Positions 1-7,078 of a stretch of DNA of 26,230 nucleotides are shown piece after piece. The translations under genes were made by a program, and so were the position numbers. A model generated the notes under the pieces. The model saw only the letters and a list, made by a program, of their open reading frames with translations. It was not told where the DNA came from and did not search any database. The DNA is taken from assembly GCA_035370245.1 (NCBI GenBank), contig DAOOVO010000055.1, positions 1-26,230 of the forward strand, in the 5' to 3' direction. How positions within the stretch are numbered: the stretch's first letter is position 1; each line of letters opens with the position of its first letter. The DNA comes from Pseudobacteroides sp035370245. GTDB lineage: Bacteria; Bacillota; Clostridia; Acetivibrionales; DSM-2933.

Positions 1-18
1 ATTTAATACATAAAATGA

Positions 19-40
19 AAACCCGCTAAATAGCGGGTTT
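19..40 (-). terminator. Terminator of the F420-ligase-like gene
   Basis: A perfect inverted repeat (AAACCCGCTA / TAGCGGGTTT) forms a GC-rich stem. Read on the minus strand it is followed by a U-rich stretch (TTCATTTTATG), so it suits the minus-strand gene ending at 79. On the plus strand the following bases are not T-rich, so it should not stop plus-strand transcription well. Confidence 0.7.
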
Positions 41-53
41 GTCAATAGTCTGA

Positions 54-80
54 GGGCTTCGTTTTCGAAGCCCTTTTTTT
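54..80 (+). terminator. Rho-independent terminator of a gene upstream of the window
   Basis: GGGCTTCG, a TTTT loop and CGAAGCCC form an 8-bp stem followed by seven Ts on the plus strand. It should end a plus-strand gene lying before the window. Its T-run reaches into the stop codon of the convergent minus-strand gene, so the two genes are packed tail to tail. Confidence 0.85.
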
Positions 81-1269
81 ATACCGAATAATTATCAAAA
101 TAGCCTTGAATGTATACTATGGGAGTTCCCTTGTCTCCGCTTCCGGATGTCAAATCGCAGAGGGACCCTATGAGGTCCGTGAGCCTTCTTGGAGTTGTTC
201 CCTGTGACTCCATGCTGTCGTTTAATTCACGATCCTTATGCATAATATAATCGGCAATTGCTTTTTTTAGCTCATTTCCTTTCAGGTGAGAAAATTGGTT
301 GTCTGCCAAATATTTTAGCTTTAATTCATGGGGAGTGCCTATAAGTCCTTTGGTAAAACCGGGTGAAACAACAGGATCTGCAAGTTCCCAGATCTTTCCT
401 ACCGGGTCTCTGAAAGCACCGTCTCCGTAAACCAAAACTTCAATTTTTTTGCCCGTCAATTCCAATAATTTATCCTGAATTTTTTCAACCAAGGCCTGGC
501 AGTCCCGGGGAAAGAGCTTCACCATATCTTCCGTAGCCTTGTTGGAACCTAAGAGCCCGTATTCTTCATTGTAGCCGCTGCCATTTACCGGATGATTCAG
601 TATATCATCCAGGCCCAATACTTTTTCTGCTCCCTTTTCCTTCAACAATCTTTTGCTTCTCATTCGGGAGTGTATGTCGCAGGTTAATACGTTTTTGGTA
701 TATTTTAAGATGCTTACGGGATTATTTGCAAAAATTACTTCAACTTCGCATCCGCTGTCTCTAATTATATCTGAATAATACTGTATGTAATCAACTCCGG
801 TGAAAACATGCCTGATATCTTTGAAGTGTTTTCTGAATTCCTGTTCGGTGAGTATATCGGTCCATGGATTTATTCCTTCCTTGTCAAGCAGGTCATAATC
901 AACCAAAGGATTGCCGACTTCATCGGAAGGATAGCTGAACATAAGATAAATTTTCTTAAATGCCCTGGCGATACCTCTTAGGCATATGGCAAACCTGTTT
1001 CTGCTTAAAATAGGAAAAATTAATCCGGCTGTGTCGCAAGAAAATTTATCTTTCACATCCCGGGCAATTTGTTCAACATTGGCATAATTGCCTTGCGCTC
1101 TGGCAACAACGGCTTCGGTAATGCCTACTATGTCCTTATCTCTTAAGGAAAAGCCTTCGCATTCAGAGGCTTTCAAAACCGTATCAACGGTTATTTCAAC
1201 TATATCATCGCCTTTTGAAATAATCGGAGCCCTTAATCCCCTGACGACGGTTCCAACCATTCTATCCAT
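79..1269 (-). CDS. Coenzyme F420-0:L-glutamate ligase-like protein (CofE/FbiB family)
   Basis: This 396-aa protein matches the F420 ligase (CofE-like) fold. It has an N-terminal V-R-G-L-R-A-P-I-I-S-K-G-D-D segment (about residues 8-22), then a stretch ending G-I-T-E-A-V-V-A-R-A-Q-G-N (about 49-61), which corresponds to the CofE motif that binds the GTP/F420 phosphate region. True CofE adds glutamate to F420-0 using GTP. It is about 250 aa, so the long C-terminal part is typical of the Firmicute version, whose substrate is not established. The start ATG has AAAGGAG seven bases upstream. The gene is alone on its strand, with its own promoter, a structured leader and a terminator. No other F420 biosynthesis gene is in the window, so the family assignment is fairly safe but the reaction is not. 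Confidence 0.75.
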   Translation of the reverse strand: MDRMVGTVVRGLRAPIISKGDDIVEITVDTVLKASECEGFSLRDKDIVGITEAVVARAQGNYANVEQIARDVKDKFSCDTAGLIFPILSRNRFAICLRGIARAFKKIYLMFSYPSDEVGNPLVDYDLLDKEGINPWTDILTEQEFRKHFKDIRHVFTGVDYIQYYSDIIRDSGCEVEVIFANNPVSILKYTKNVLTCDIHSRMRSKRLLKEKGAEKVLGLDDILNHPVNGSGYNEEYGLLGSNKATEDMVKLFPRDCQALVEKIQDKLLELTGKKIEVLVYGDGAFRDPVGKIWELADPVVSPGFTKGLIGTPHELKLKYLADNQFSHLKGNELKKAIADYIMHKDRELNDSMESQGTTPRRLTDLIGSLCDLTSGSGDKGTPIVYIQGYFDNYSV

Positions 1270-1308
1270 AACAGTCTCCTTTATATAATAAGTATACTAA
1301 CATCTGAA

Positions 1309-1396
1309 CAAAGACCCAGGTATGAGATCCTTAAGCTGGGCTCAGAATGCCATAAGAGGGCTTGTCAGTAACCTGGGCAAAGACCGGAGTCTTGCC
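1309..1396 (-). ncRNA. Structured 5' leader, candidate cis-regulatory RNA
   Basis: On the minus strand the predicted transcript begins near 1395 with a hairpin: GGCAAGAC, a UCCG tetraloop, GUCUUUGCC (1376-1396). A domain follows that is closed by CCCAGGU and ACCUGGG (1371-1377 with 1315-1321), enclosing about 49 nt with further short helices. The motif CAAAGACC (plus strand) is repeated exactly at 1309-1316 and 1378-1385, so the 5' CAAGAC arm could pair with either copy, as in a switching RNA. The start codon of the F420-ligase-like gene lies about 40 nt further on. I could not match it to a riboswitch class I know. The structure comes from inspection only. Confidence 0.5.
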
Positions 1397-1401
1397 AATT
1401 C

Positions 1402-1430
1402 ATTATAATATATTTTTAGACCTGTGTAAA
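1402..1430 (-). promoter_or_regulatory. Sigma-A promoter for the F420-ligase-like gene
   Basis: On the minus strand, TTTACA (1425-1430) and TATAAT (1402-1407) are separated by exactly 17 bp. The predicted transcription start near 1395 coincides with the first base of the leader hairpin, leaving about 125 nt of untranslated RNA. Confidence 0.7.
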
Positions 1431-1449
1431 ATATTATTATATATATTGC

Positions 1450-1478
1450 TGGACAAATACATAAATATTATTTACAAT
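1450..1478 (+). promoter_or_regulatory. Promoter for the FUSC-like membrane gene
   Basis: TGGACA (1450-1455), a 17-bp spacer and TACAAT (1473-1478); each hexamer matches sigma-A in five of six positions. Transcription would start near 1485, about 37 bases before the GTG start. It diverges from the minus-strand promoter at 1402-1430. Confidence 0.55.
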
Positions 1479-1521
1479 ATGTTTAAATTCAATTTTTCTG
1501 CCTGTTTGGCCGGAGGATAAC

Positions 1522-2073
1522 GTGATAAAGATAGGTATGCGCAATATTAAAACAACACTTTCGGTTTTTATATGCTTGTTGTTTTTTGAAGCCATTAATC
1601 GGGATAAGGCATTATTCGCCTGCATAGCTGCAGTCATGTGCGTTCAGAATACGATCGAAGATTCCATGAAAATAGGAATATCAAGGATTATAGGAACAAT
1701 AATAGGTGGCTTGTCAGGAGCCCTTATTCTGTACATGGTAAATACATTTTTCGATGACAGGATATTAATAATTATCATACCTTTGGGTATTATGGTATTG
1801 ATTCAGTTATGCGTAAAAATAAAAATGAAACAAGCAGTGGTTATTTGTTGTGTTGTATTTTTGGTAATCACAATATCCATGAATCATGATGAAGGTTACA
1901 TTCTTTATACCTTTAACAGGGTCCTGGATACTTCAATTGGTATTATCATAGCTCTTTTGGTAAATAAATATATGAAGATACCGGAAAAGTTTAAGGCAAA
2001 GTTTAAAGACGAGCTGAATGAGCCGGAAGGAACAGATATTATAAATAGGGGAAATAAGAATATGGAGGCTTGA
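1522..2073 (+). CDS. Aromatic acid exporter / FUSC-like membrane protein (DUF939 type)
   Basis: This is a 183-aa, strongly hydrophobic protein starting at GTG, with GGAGG six bases upstream. It resembles the N-terminal membrane half of the aromatic acid exporter / FUSC family. It has about five hydrophobic segments (roughly residues 8-25, 28-42, 53-72, 80-96, 102-117, 130-150), a conserved-type A-A-V-M-C-V-Q-N-T segment after the first helices, and an R-I-I-G-T-I-I-G-G turn near 56-64. A short charged tail follows. Full-length members carry a cytosolic domain that is absent here, which is normal for the short Firmicute form. The exported substrate cannot be told from sequence. It lies upstream of bofA without a clear terminator, so read-through is possible. 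Confidence 0.7.
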   Translation: MIKIGMRNIKTTLSVFICLLFFEAINRDKALFACIAAVMCVQNTIEDSMKIGISRIIGTIIGGLSGALILYMVNTFFDDRILIIIIPLGIMVLIQLCVKIKMKQAVVICCVVFLVITISMNHDEGYILYTFNRVLDTSIGIIIALLVNKYMKIPEKFKAKFKDELNEPEGTDIINRGNKNMEA

Positions 2074-2163
2074 TGGACACTTATATTTGCGGATAGGCAT
2101 GACATAAATATAGGGACAACTTCATAAAATTAATTGACCGGATTTTCCGGATAAAATATTTAT

Positions 2164-2168
2164 GGAGG
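2164..2168 (+). promoter_or_regulatory. SD that decides the bofA start
   Basis: GGAGG lies five bases before GTG at 2174. The in-frame ATG at 2162 overlaps this SD and has only AT-rich DNA upstream, so GTG 2174 is the better start. Confidence 0.65.
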
Positions 2169-2173
2169 TTGTC

Positions 2174-2443
2174 GTGACTGGAGCAGAATTAGGTATAATA
2201 TTAACATATACGGCAGGTATAATGCTGGTTTTCATGATATCCTGGATATTCTTTAAACCCTTAAAGTTTGTGGGGAAAATAATTTTAAACTCTCTTATTG
2301 GGGCCTTGGCATTAATAATATTTAATTATTTCGGACAATATACGGGAGTTCATATTGGGGTAAATGAATTTACAGCCTTAATTATCGGCCTTTTGGGAAT
2401 ACCGGGATTTATAGCCCTCTTGCTGGTCAAACTGCTTATATGA
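2174..2443 (+). CDS. bofA: Pro-sigma-K processing inhibitor BofA
   Basis: This is an 89-aa membrane protein from GTG 2174 (93 aa if the ATG at 2162 is used). It shows the BofA layout: an N-terminal hydrophobic segment (about residues 7-26), a conserved-type K-P-L-K-F-V loop, a second hydrophobic stretch (about 36-52), a central G-V-H-I-G-V-N segment, and the family's C-terminal L-G-I-P-G-F-I-A-L-L-L end. In B. subtilis BofA sits in the outer forespore membrane with SpoIVFA and holds the SpoIVFB protease inactive until the sigma-K checkpoint is released. Length agrees with the family (about 87 aa). Its position upstream of the yaaO-tmk cluster matches the conserved Firmicute neighbourhood. No convincing sigma-E promoter was found directly in front. 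Confidence 0.9.
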   Translation: MTGAELGIILTYTAGIMLVFMISWIFFKPLKFVGKIILNSLIGALALIIFNYFGQYTGVHIGVNEFTALIIGLLGIPGFIALLLVKLLI

Positions 2444-2460
2444 TAAAGAATTAAGTTTTA

Positions 2461-2490
2461 TTGGACAATGACAGGGTGCTGTTATATAAT
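2461..2490 (+). promoter_or_regulatory. Promoter ahead of the small membrane ORF and yaaO cluster
   Basis: TTGGAC (2461-2466), an 18-bp spacer and a perfect TATAAT (2485-2490) lie just after bofA. A start near 2497 would place the small ORF at 2511 first in the transcript, followed by yaaO-tmk-darA-holB-ricT. Confidence 0.55.
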
Positions 2491-2510
2491 GTGTAGAGGA
2501 AGGTGATAGG

Positions 2511-2636
2511 ATGTGGCTTGAATATATTGTACTATTTTCAATTGCCATGATGTTTTTCTCAATTACCGTGGTACTAACGGTTGAAACCGTTCATACCACC
2601 AACAACCTTACAAAAAAAAGAAATAAAAAATTGTAA
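2511..2636 (+). CDS. Small single-pass membrane protein (41 aa), function unknown
   Basis: A 41-codon ORF starts at ATG 2511, with AAGGTG about seven bases upstream, and ends at TAA 2634-2636. The peptide begins MWLEYIVLFSIAMMFFSITV, a single hydrophobic helix. A short polar stretch with threonines and asparagines and a basic tail (K-K-R-N-K-K-L) follow, giving a likely N-out/C-in topology. A plausible promoter lies 20 bases upstream, and it is the only reading frame filling the gap between bofA and yaaO. I do not recognise a family. It is not the zinc-ribbon anti-sigma factor CsfB/Gin that lies in this interval in B. subtilis, because it has no cysteines. Confidence 0.55.
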   Translation: MWLEYIVLFSIAMMFFSITVVLTVETVHTTNNLTKKRNKKL

Positions 2637-2717
2637 TTTAAAAGGAGATGAATAACTAATCCCAATTTTCACATAAACACGTGATAAATTAATTCATAAT
2701 CTACGGGAGATAAAGAG

Positions 2718-4163
2718 ATGGAAAAACGTAACATTATTTCAGGTATTAAAAAGTATCGAAGCGAAGTAGATACAAATTTCCACATGCCGGGACACAAGGG
2801 GAAACCGGAAATTTTCAGCGAACTTGAAAAGAATCTGAGTTTTTTTGATATTACTGAAACATTGGGAACGGATAATTTGCATTATCCCACTGGTTTTATT
2901 AAAGATGCGATGGATTATATTTCCAAGGTATACGGAAGCAAAAAATCTTACATGGTTGTCAATGGTACTTCCTGCGGTATAATCTCGGCAATTTTGGCTT
3001 GTACAAATCCCGGAGATAAGATACTTGTGCAAAGAGATTGTCACAAGTCGGTTTACAATGCGTGTATATTAGGAGATTTGAAACTCTTTTACCTGTATCC
3101 GGATTTTAATAAGGAATACGGCTTGAATTTCAGTATAAGCATAGAAAAGCTTGACCAAATGCTCACCGATAATCCGGATATAAAATTGGTTGTGTTGACC
3201 TATCCTACATTTTACGGTATATGTTTTGATGTGAAGAAAGCAGCGGATATAGTTCATAAGCACGGCAAGATTTTGATGATAGACGAGGCCCACGGGTCTC
3301 ACCTTCAATTTTGCAAGGACCTTTTGCCGCCACCTGCGGAAAATTCAGGTGCTGATATAGTTACCCAAAGTACCCATAAAACCTTGCCTTGTCTTACTCA
3401 AGGTTCAATTTTGCATGTTTGCTCAGACAGGGTAAATATCAACAATATTGAGACCATGTTAAGGATGCTCCAAACTACATCTCCATCTTATATTTTGATG
3501 GCAGCAATAGAAAATGCAGTTCATTGGATGGAGGAAAACGGAGAAGAAAGACTGAAGAGAAATATCGAGGTCTTTAAAAGAAGAACTTTGGAACTTAGAA
3601 ATATGGGAATAAATGTGCTTGAAGACGACTTCCTGATAAGCGAGGGCTTGTATGATTTCGATGCCACCAGGGCGGTCATAAGCATGAGCGAACTTGGAAT
3701 AACAGGCACCCAACTTCAGGATATATTGAGGTATAAATACAGGATACAAATGGAATTTGCTGATTTGCAGTATACTGTCGGTTATGTTACGGCAATGGAT
3801 GAGCCTGAAGATATTAACAGACTTTTTGACGCCATAAAGGAAATATACATTGAAGAATCAAAAATCAATAAAAAGAGAGGAATTGTTCAAATTGAGCCAT
3901 TCCCGCAACTGCAGCACGAAAGAAAAATGAGGAAGGCATTTTATGCTGAGAATATGCTCCTTAATATGGATGATGCCATAGGGAAAACAGCTGCAGAATT
4001 CATCATACCCTATCCTCCAGGAATACCCCTGGTTTGTCCGGGTGAAATAATTGTTAAAGAAACTGTTGACTATGTTAAAACCATGCTGGAACATGGCATT
4101 AACGTAAACGGTGTTGTGGATAATAATTTTGTGAGAGTTGTCAAATGGAAGGAAGATTTATAG
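2718..4163 (+). CDS. yaaO: PLP-dependent Orn/Lys/Arg decarboxylase family protein (YaaO type)
   Basis: This 481-aa protein has the fold-type I decarboxylase motifs. They are FHMPGHKG (21-28), V-N-G-T-S-C-G (81-87), the PLP-ring aspartate motif DEAHGSH (189-195), and the lysine motif STHKTLP, where K221 should bind PLP. The family also includes short, wing-less Firmicute proteins next to tmk, such as B. subtilis YaaO. Members decarboxylate lysine, arginine or ornithine to a polyamine or diamine; the substrate is not readable here. A GGGAG SD precedes the start by about eight bases. The 3' end overlaps tmk by 19 bases in another frame, indicating translational coupling. Confidence 0.88.
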   Translation: MEKRNIISGIKKYRSEVDTNFHMPGHKGKPEIFSELEKNLSFFDITETLGTDNLHYPTGFIKDAMDYISKVYGSKKSYMVVNGTSCGIISAILACTNPGDKILVQRDCHKSVYNACILGDLKLFYLYPDFNKEYGLNFSISIEKLDQMLTDNPDIKLVVLTYPTFYGICFDVKKAADIVHKHGKILMIDEAHGSHLQFCKDLLPPPAENSGADIVTQSTHKTLPCLTQGSILHVCSDRVNINNIETMLRMLQTTSPSYILMAAIENAVHWMEENGEERLKRNIEVFKRRTLELRNMGINVLEDDFLISEGLYDFDATRAVISMSELGITGTQLQDILRYKYRIQMEFADLQYTVGYVTAMDEPEDINRLFDAIKEIYIEESKINKKRGIVQIEPFPQLQHERKMRKAFYAENMLLNMDDAIGKTAAEFIIPYPPGIPLVCPGEIIVKETVDYVKTMLEHGINVNGVVDNNFVRVVKWKEDL

Positions 4164-4753
4164 TATTGGAAGGCTCCGATGGTTCGGGCAAAAGCACCAT
4201 AGCTGAAAGAATAGGAAAATATTTCAGAGAAATGGGTCATGACATTGAATTCACCAGGGAGCCGGGAGGAACACAGATAAGCGAAAAAATCAGGGAATTG
4301 ATTTTAGACAGAAACAACACCGAGATGGATTACAGGACTGAAGCCTTGCTTTATGCCGCTTCAAGGGCACAACTGGTGTCAGAGAAAATTATACCCTGGC
4401 TTAAGGCAGGAAAGGTTGTAATAAGCGAAAGATATGTTTATTCAAGTTTGGTATACCAAGGCCTTGGAAGAGGCCTTGGTATCGACGAAGTAAAAAAGAT
4501 AAATGATTTCGCAACAGCTGGTATTAAGCCGGATTTGGTGATTTTACTGGATGTTGACCCTGAAAAAGCTTTGAAAAGAAAACTCAGCATCGACGGGGGA
4601 GACAGGCTGGAAAACGAGGATATATCTTTTCACAAAAGCGTATACGAAGGATATAAAAAGCTTTCATCATATTTTCCCGAAATAGTAACCATAAATGGTG
4701 ACAGGCCAATTGATGAGGTTTTTGAAGAAATAAAAGTTTTGCTAACAAGGTAA
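4145..4753 (+). CDS. tmk: Thymidylate kinase
   Basis: This 202-aa protein has the classic dTMP kinase motifs. They are the P-loop GSDGSGKST (residues 10-18), T-R-E-P-G-G (36-41), the S-E-R-Y-V-Y-S-S-L-V-Y-Q-G segment that carries the DRY-like motif, and a LID region with G-D-R-L-E. It phosphorylates dTMP to dTDP with ATP in DNA precursor synthesis. It begins inside the end of yaaO (19-base overlap) and is followed 11 bases later by darA, so the three genes are one transcription unit. Start choice is supported by the protein beginning four residues before the first strand, as in the family. Confidence 0.96.
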   Translation: MEGRFIVLEGSDGSGKSTIAERIGKYFREMGHDIEFTREPGGTQISEKIRELILDRNNTEMDYRTEALLYAASRAQLVSEKIIPWLKAGKVVISERYVYSSLVYQGLGRGLGIDEVKKINDFATAGIKPDLVILLDVDPEKALKRKLSIDGGDRLENEDISFHKSVYEGYKKLSSYFPEIVTINGDRPIDEVFEEIKVLLTR

Positions 4754-4764
4754 GGAGGGTTCTT

Positions 4765-5097
4765 ATGAAGCTGATAACGGCAATCGTTCAAAACGATGAT
4801 GCTAACAAGTTGATTTCCGCTTTGAGAGAAAGTGGTTTTTCATCTACCAAAATGTCATCAACAGGCGGCTTTTTAAGTTCCGGGAATACAACCGTAATTT
4901 CGGGAGTTGAAGATGACAAGGTTGATGAAGCCATTGAAATAATAAGAAAAATATGTAAGACCAAGAAGAAGGTTACTGCAGCCATACCTCCAAGTTCATT
5001 CAGCACCGTTGGGGGATATTTGCCCCAAACCATTGAAGTGACGGTGGGAGGAGCTGTTGTGTTTGTAACTCCCGTAGACAGGTTTGAAAAAATATAA
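4765..5097 (+). CDS. darA: Cyclic-di-AMP receptor, PII-like protein DarA (YaaQ)
   Basis: This 110-aa protein matches the DarA/YaaQ family. It begins M-K-L-I-T-A-I-V-Q-N-D-D, has the flexible S-S-T-G-G-F-L-S-S-G-N-T-T loop (35-47) and ends in the conserved G-G-A-V-V-F-V-T-P-V-D-R-F tail. DarA forms a PII-like trimer that binds c-di-AMP between subunits. Its output is still largely unresolved. AGGAGG stands just before the start. The position between tmk and holB matches B. subtilis, where yaaQ follows tmk. The adjacent B. subtilis gene yaaR is missing here. Confidence 0.95.
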   Translation: MKLITAIVQNDDANKLISALRESGFSSTKMSSTGGFLSSGNTTVISGVEDDKVDEAIEIIRKICKTKKKVTAAIPPSSFSTVGGYLPQTIEVTVGGAVVFVTPVDRFEKI

Positions 5098-5107
5098 GGA
5101 GAAAGTC

Positions 5108-6079
5108 ATGCTTTTCAGCCAAGTGGCAGGACAGGAAGAAATAAAAAGATCTTTGATTAATTCGATTAACAATAATCAGGTTTCTCACTGCTATTTATTT
5201 GAAGGACCTGAAGGCATGGGTAAATATGAATTGGCTTTATTATTTGCTCAGTCGCTTTTTTGTTTGAATTTTCATGATGAACCTTGCAATGAGTGCAAAA
5301 ACTGCATTAAGGTAAATTCTCTCAACCACCCTGATTTACACATCATTAATGAAGAAGGAAAGGGTATAAAGAGAGAAGATATAGATGACCTTATAAGTTC
5401 AATATACAAAAAACCCTATGAGGCTGATATAAAGGTTTATATTATAAAGGATGCCCACTTGATGACTCCACAGGCAGCTAATACATTTTTAAAGACTTTG
5501 GAGGAGCCGCCGGGAGATGCGGTCATGATACTTATGACCGTGAATTCAAATTTGCTTCTTCCAACCATTGTATCAAGATGCCATGTGCATAAATTCAGAA
5601 GCGTCAGCAAGGAAACGATAATGGCGTCCCTGAAAGATTTTGACGGTCAAACGGCTGAACTGGCAGCCTATTATTCCAAAGGAATACTCAATAAAGCTTT
5701 AAACATTGTTCAAGGGAAAGATGATATCCTTAAAAAAAGGGAAGAAATCATCAAAATCTTTGACAGAATCATAAATAACGATTCCGAAATTATCTATGAA
5801 TTAGAAAATTACTTTGATGACGAAAAAGATAATATAGATTCAATTATAGAAATTATGACTATTTGGATAAGAGATATAATGTATGTTCAAAATAATCTGG
5901 AAAACCTTGTAATTAACAAGGATTATATTGATTTATTGAAACTACACGGAAAAAGAATGAAAGCGAATTCAGATTTAATTGAATTCATGCAAAATATCAG
6001 TGATGATATTAAGAGCAACGTTAATTATAAACTGGCCATAGACAATATGCTTTTGAAAATTCAGGAGGACTTTAAATGA
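5108..6079 (+). CDS. holB: DNA polymerase III subunit delta'
   Basis: This 323-aa protein is counted from ATG 5108, which has AAGGAG six bases upstream. An in-frame TTG at 5084, inside the end of darA, lacks an SD and would add eight residues. The clamp-loader AAA+ features are a Walker A-like G-P-E-G-M-G-K-Y, a zinc module with four cysteines (C-x8-C-x2-C-x2-C, read as C-L-N-F-H-D-E-P-C-N-E-C-K-N-C), an L-E-E-P-P motif, and the S-R-C arginine-finger motif in I-V-S-R-C-H. The lysine of Walker A is retained, although delta' proteins usually do not hydrolyse ATP. It works with DnaX and HolA to load the sliding clamp. The stop codon overlaps the ricT start (ATGA). Confidence 0.93.
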   Translation: MLFSQVAGQEEIKRSLINSINNNQVSHCYLFEGPEGMGKYELALLFAQSLFCLNFHDEPCNECKNCIKVNSLNHPDLHIINEEGKGIKREDIDDLISSIYKKPYEADIKVYIIKDAHLMTPQAANTFLKTLEEPPGDAVMILMTVNSNLLLPTIVSRCHVHKFRSVSKETIMASLKDFDGQTAELAAYYSKGILNKALNIVQGKDDILKKREEIIKIFDRIINNDSEIIYELENYFDDEKDNIDSIIEIMTIWIRDIMYVQNNLENLVINKDYIDLLKLHGKRMKANSDLIEFMQNISDDIKSNVNYKLAIDNMLLKIQEDFK

Positions 6080-6966
6080 TAAAGGTAGTTGGCGTAAGAT
6101 TTAAAAAAGCCGGCAAGATATACTATTTTGATCCCGAGAAAAAGTGGATCAACAATGGAGATCATGTTATTGTGGAAACCATAAGGGGTATCGAATACGG
6201 ACAGGTTGTCGTAGGTCCCAAGATGGTTAAGGAAGAAAATATAGTTCAACCCTTAAAAAAGGTATTGAGGGTTGCCACTGAAGAGGATAAAAGAATAAAT
6301 CAGGAAAATACCGAAAAGGAAAAGGAAGCTTTTGATATATGCTTAAAGAAAATTGAAGAGCACGGCCTTGAAATGAAGCTCATTGATATAGAATACACTT
6401 TTGATAATAACAAGGTTATCTTCTATTTCACGGCTGACGGCAGGATTGATTTCAGGGAATTGGTAAAAGATTTGGCTGCCATATTCAGGACAAGAATAGA
6501 ATTGAGGCAAATCGGGGTAAGAGACGAGGCCAAAATGATTGGAGGTATTGGTCCCTGCGGGAGACAAATGTGCTGCGCAACATTTTTGGGCGAATTCTAT
6601 CCCGTGTCTATAAAAATGGCGAAAGAGCAGAAATTGTCTTTAAATCCCGCCAAAATTTCGGGGATATGCTCCCGACTTATGTGCTGTTTAAACTATGAAC
6701 ACCAGGTATATGAAGAAAATATTAAAAAACTCCCTGATTTGGGAGACAGGGTACAGGTCCTGGGAACAAACAAAACAGGGATAGTGATGGACATCAATCC
6801 TCTGTTTGTAACAGCAAAAGTTAATATCGAAAAAAGCGACGGGACGATAGAAGTTGAAGAAATAAAGGGTGAATATCTGAAAGTTGTTGAAGAGGGAGTA
6901 GTTAAACCTGCTGATGTTGAAGAAATCGATATTAATTTGGATGAATTAAAAGAACTGGAAGATTAA
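6076..6966 (+). CDS. ricT: PSP1-domain regulatory iron-sulfur protein RicT (YaaT)
   Basis: This 296-aa protein carries a PSP1 C-terminal domain with the cysteine-rich core G-P-C-G-R-Q-M-C-C (about 162-170) and S-R-L-M-C-C-L-N-Y (about 204-212). In B. subtilis YaaT/RicT forms the Y-complex with RicA and RicF. That complex carries [4Fe-4S] clusters, promotes the Spo0A phosphorelay and assists RNase Y processing of mRNA. The ATG overlaps the holB stop by four bases and AGGAGG lies nine bases upstream, so it is cotranscribed. The acidic C-terminal tail is a common feature of the family. A terminator follows within 13 bases of the stop. Confidence 0.92.
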   Translation: MIKVVGVRFKKAGKIYYFDPEKKWINNGDHVIVETIRGIEYGQVVVGPKMVKEENIVQPLKKVLRVATEEDKRINQENTEKEKEAFDICLKKIEEHGLEMKLIDIEYTFDNNKVIFYFTADGRIDFRELVKDLAAIFRTRIELRQIGVRDEAKMIGGIGPCGRQMCCATFLGEFYPVSIKMAKEQKLSLNPAKISGICSRLMCCLNYEHQVYEENIKKLPDLGDRVQVLGTNKTGIVMDINPLFVTAKVNIEKSDGTIEVEEIKGEYLKVVEEGVVKPADVEEIDINLDELKELED

Positions 6967-6978
6967 TAAATAAATCTT

Positions 6979-7014
6979 AAAACTGTCAAGGTATTACCGG
7001 GCAGTTTTTATTTT
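6979..7014 (+). terminator. Terminator of the yaaO-tmk-darA-holB-ricT operon
   Basis: AAAACTGTC (6979-6987) pairs with GGCAGTTTT (7000-7008), including one G-U pair. The loop can fold further as GGT/ACC, and a T-rich tail follows. It closes the operon just after ricT. Confidence 0.8.
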
Positions 7015-7040
7015 ATCAGTTTTCTTTTATGTTAAAATCA

Positions 7041-7049
7041 TGGTATAAT
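7041..7049 (+). promoter_or_regulatory. hom: Extended -10 promoter for hom
   Basis: TGGTATAAT is a perfect extended -10 element. No good -35 hexamer is seen 16-18 bp upstream, as expected when the TGN extension compensates. Transcription would begin near 7056, about 23 bases before the ATG. Confidence 0.6.
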
Positions 7050-7078
7050 GAATTCAATAATTATTAAAGGAGTGTACA

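Noticed and set aside
2134..2162. A TTGACC hexamer with a CCGGA/TCCGG inverted repeat as a bofA promoter.
   Set aside because: The -10 at correct spacing (TATTTA) is poor and would place the RNA start on the SD; the short repeat alone is not convincing.
2641..2660. AAAAGGAG followed by ATGAATAACTAA, considered as a leader peptide before yaaO.
   Set aside because: The ATG is fused to the SD and the frame has only three codons; it is most likely chance in AT-rich DNA.
2739..3044. A 101-codon minus-strand frame.
   Set aside because: It is inside yaaO on the opposite strand, with no promoter or SD, and the yaaO motifs are intact across it.
5084..5107. A TTG start giving a longer HolB.
   Set aside because: It lies inside darA without an SD; ATG 5108 is preceded by AAGGAG and gives the usual delta' N terminus.
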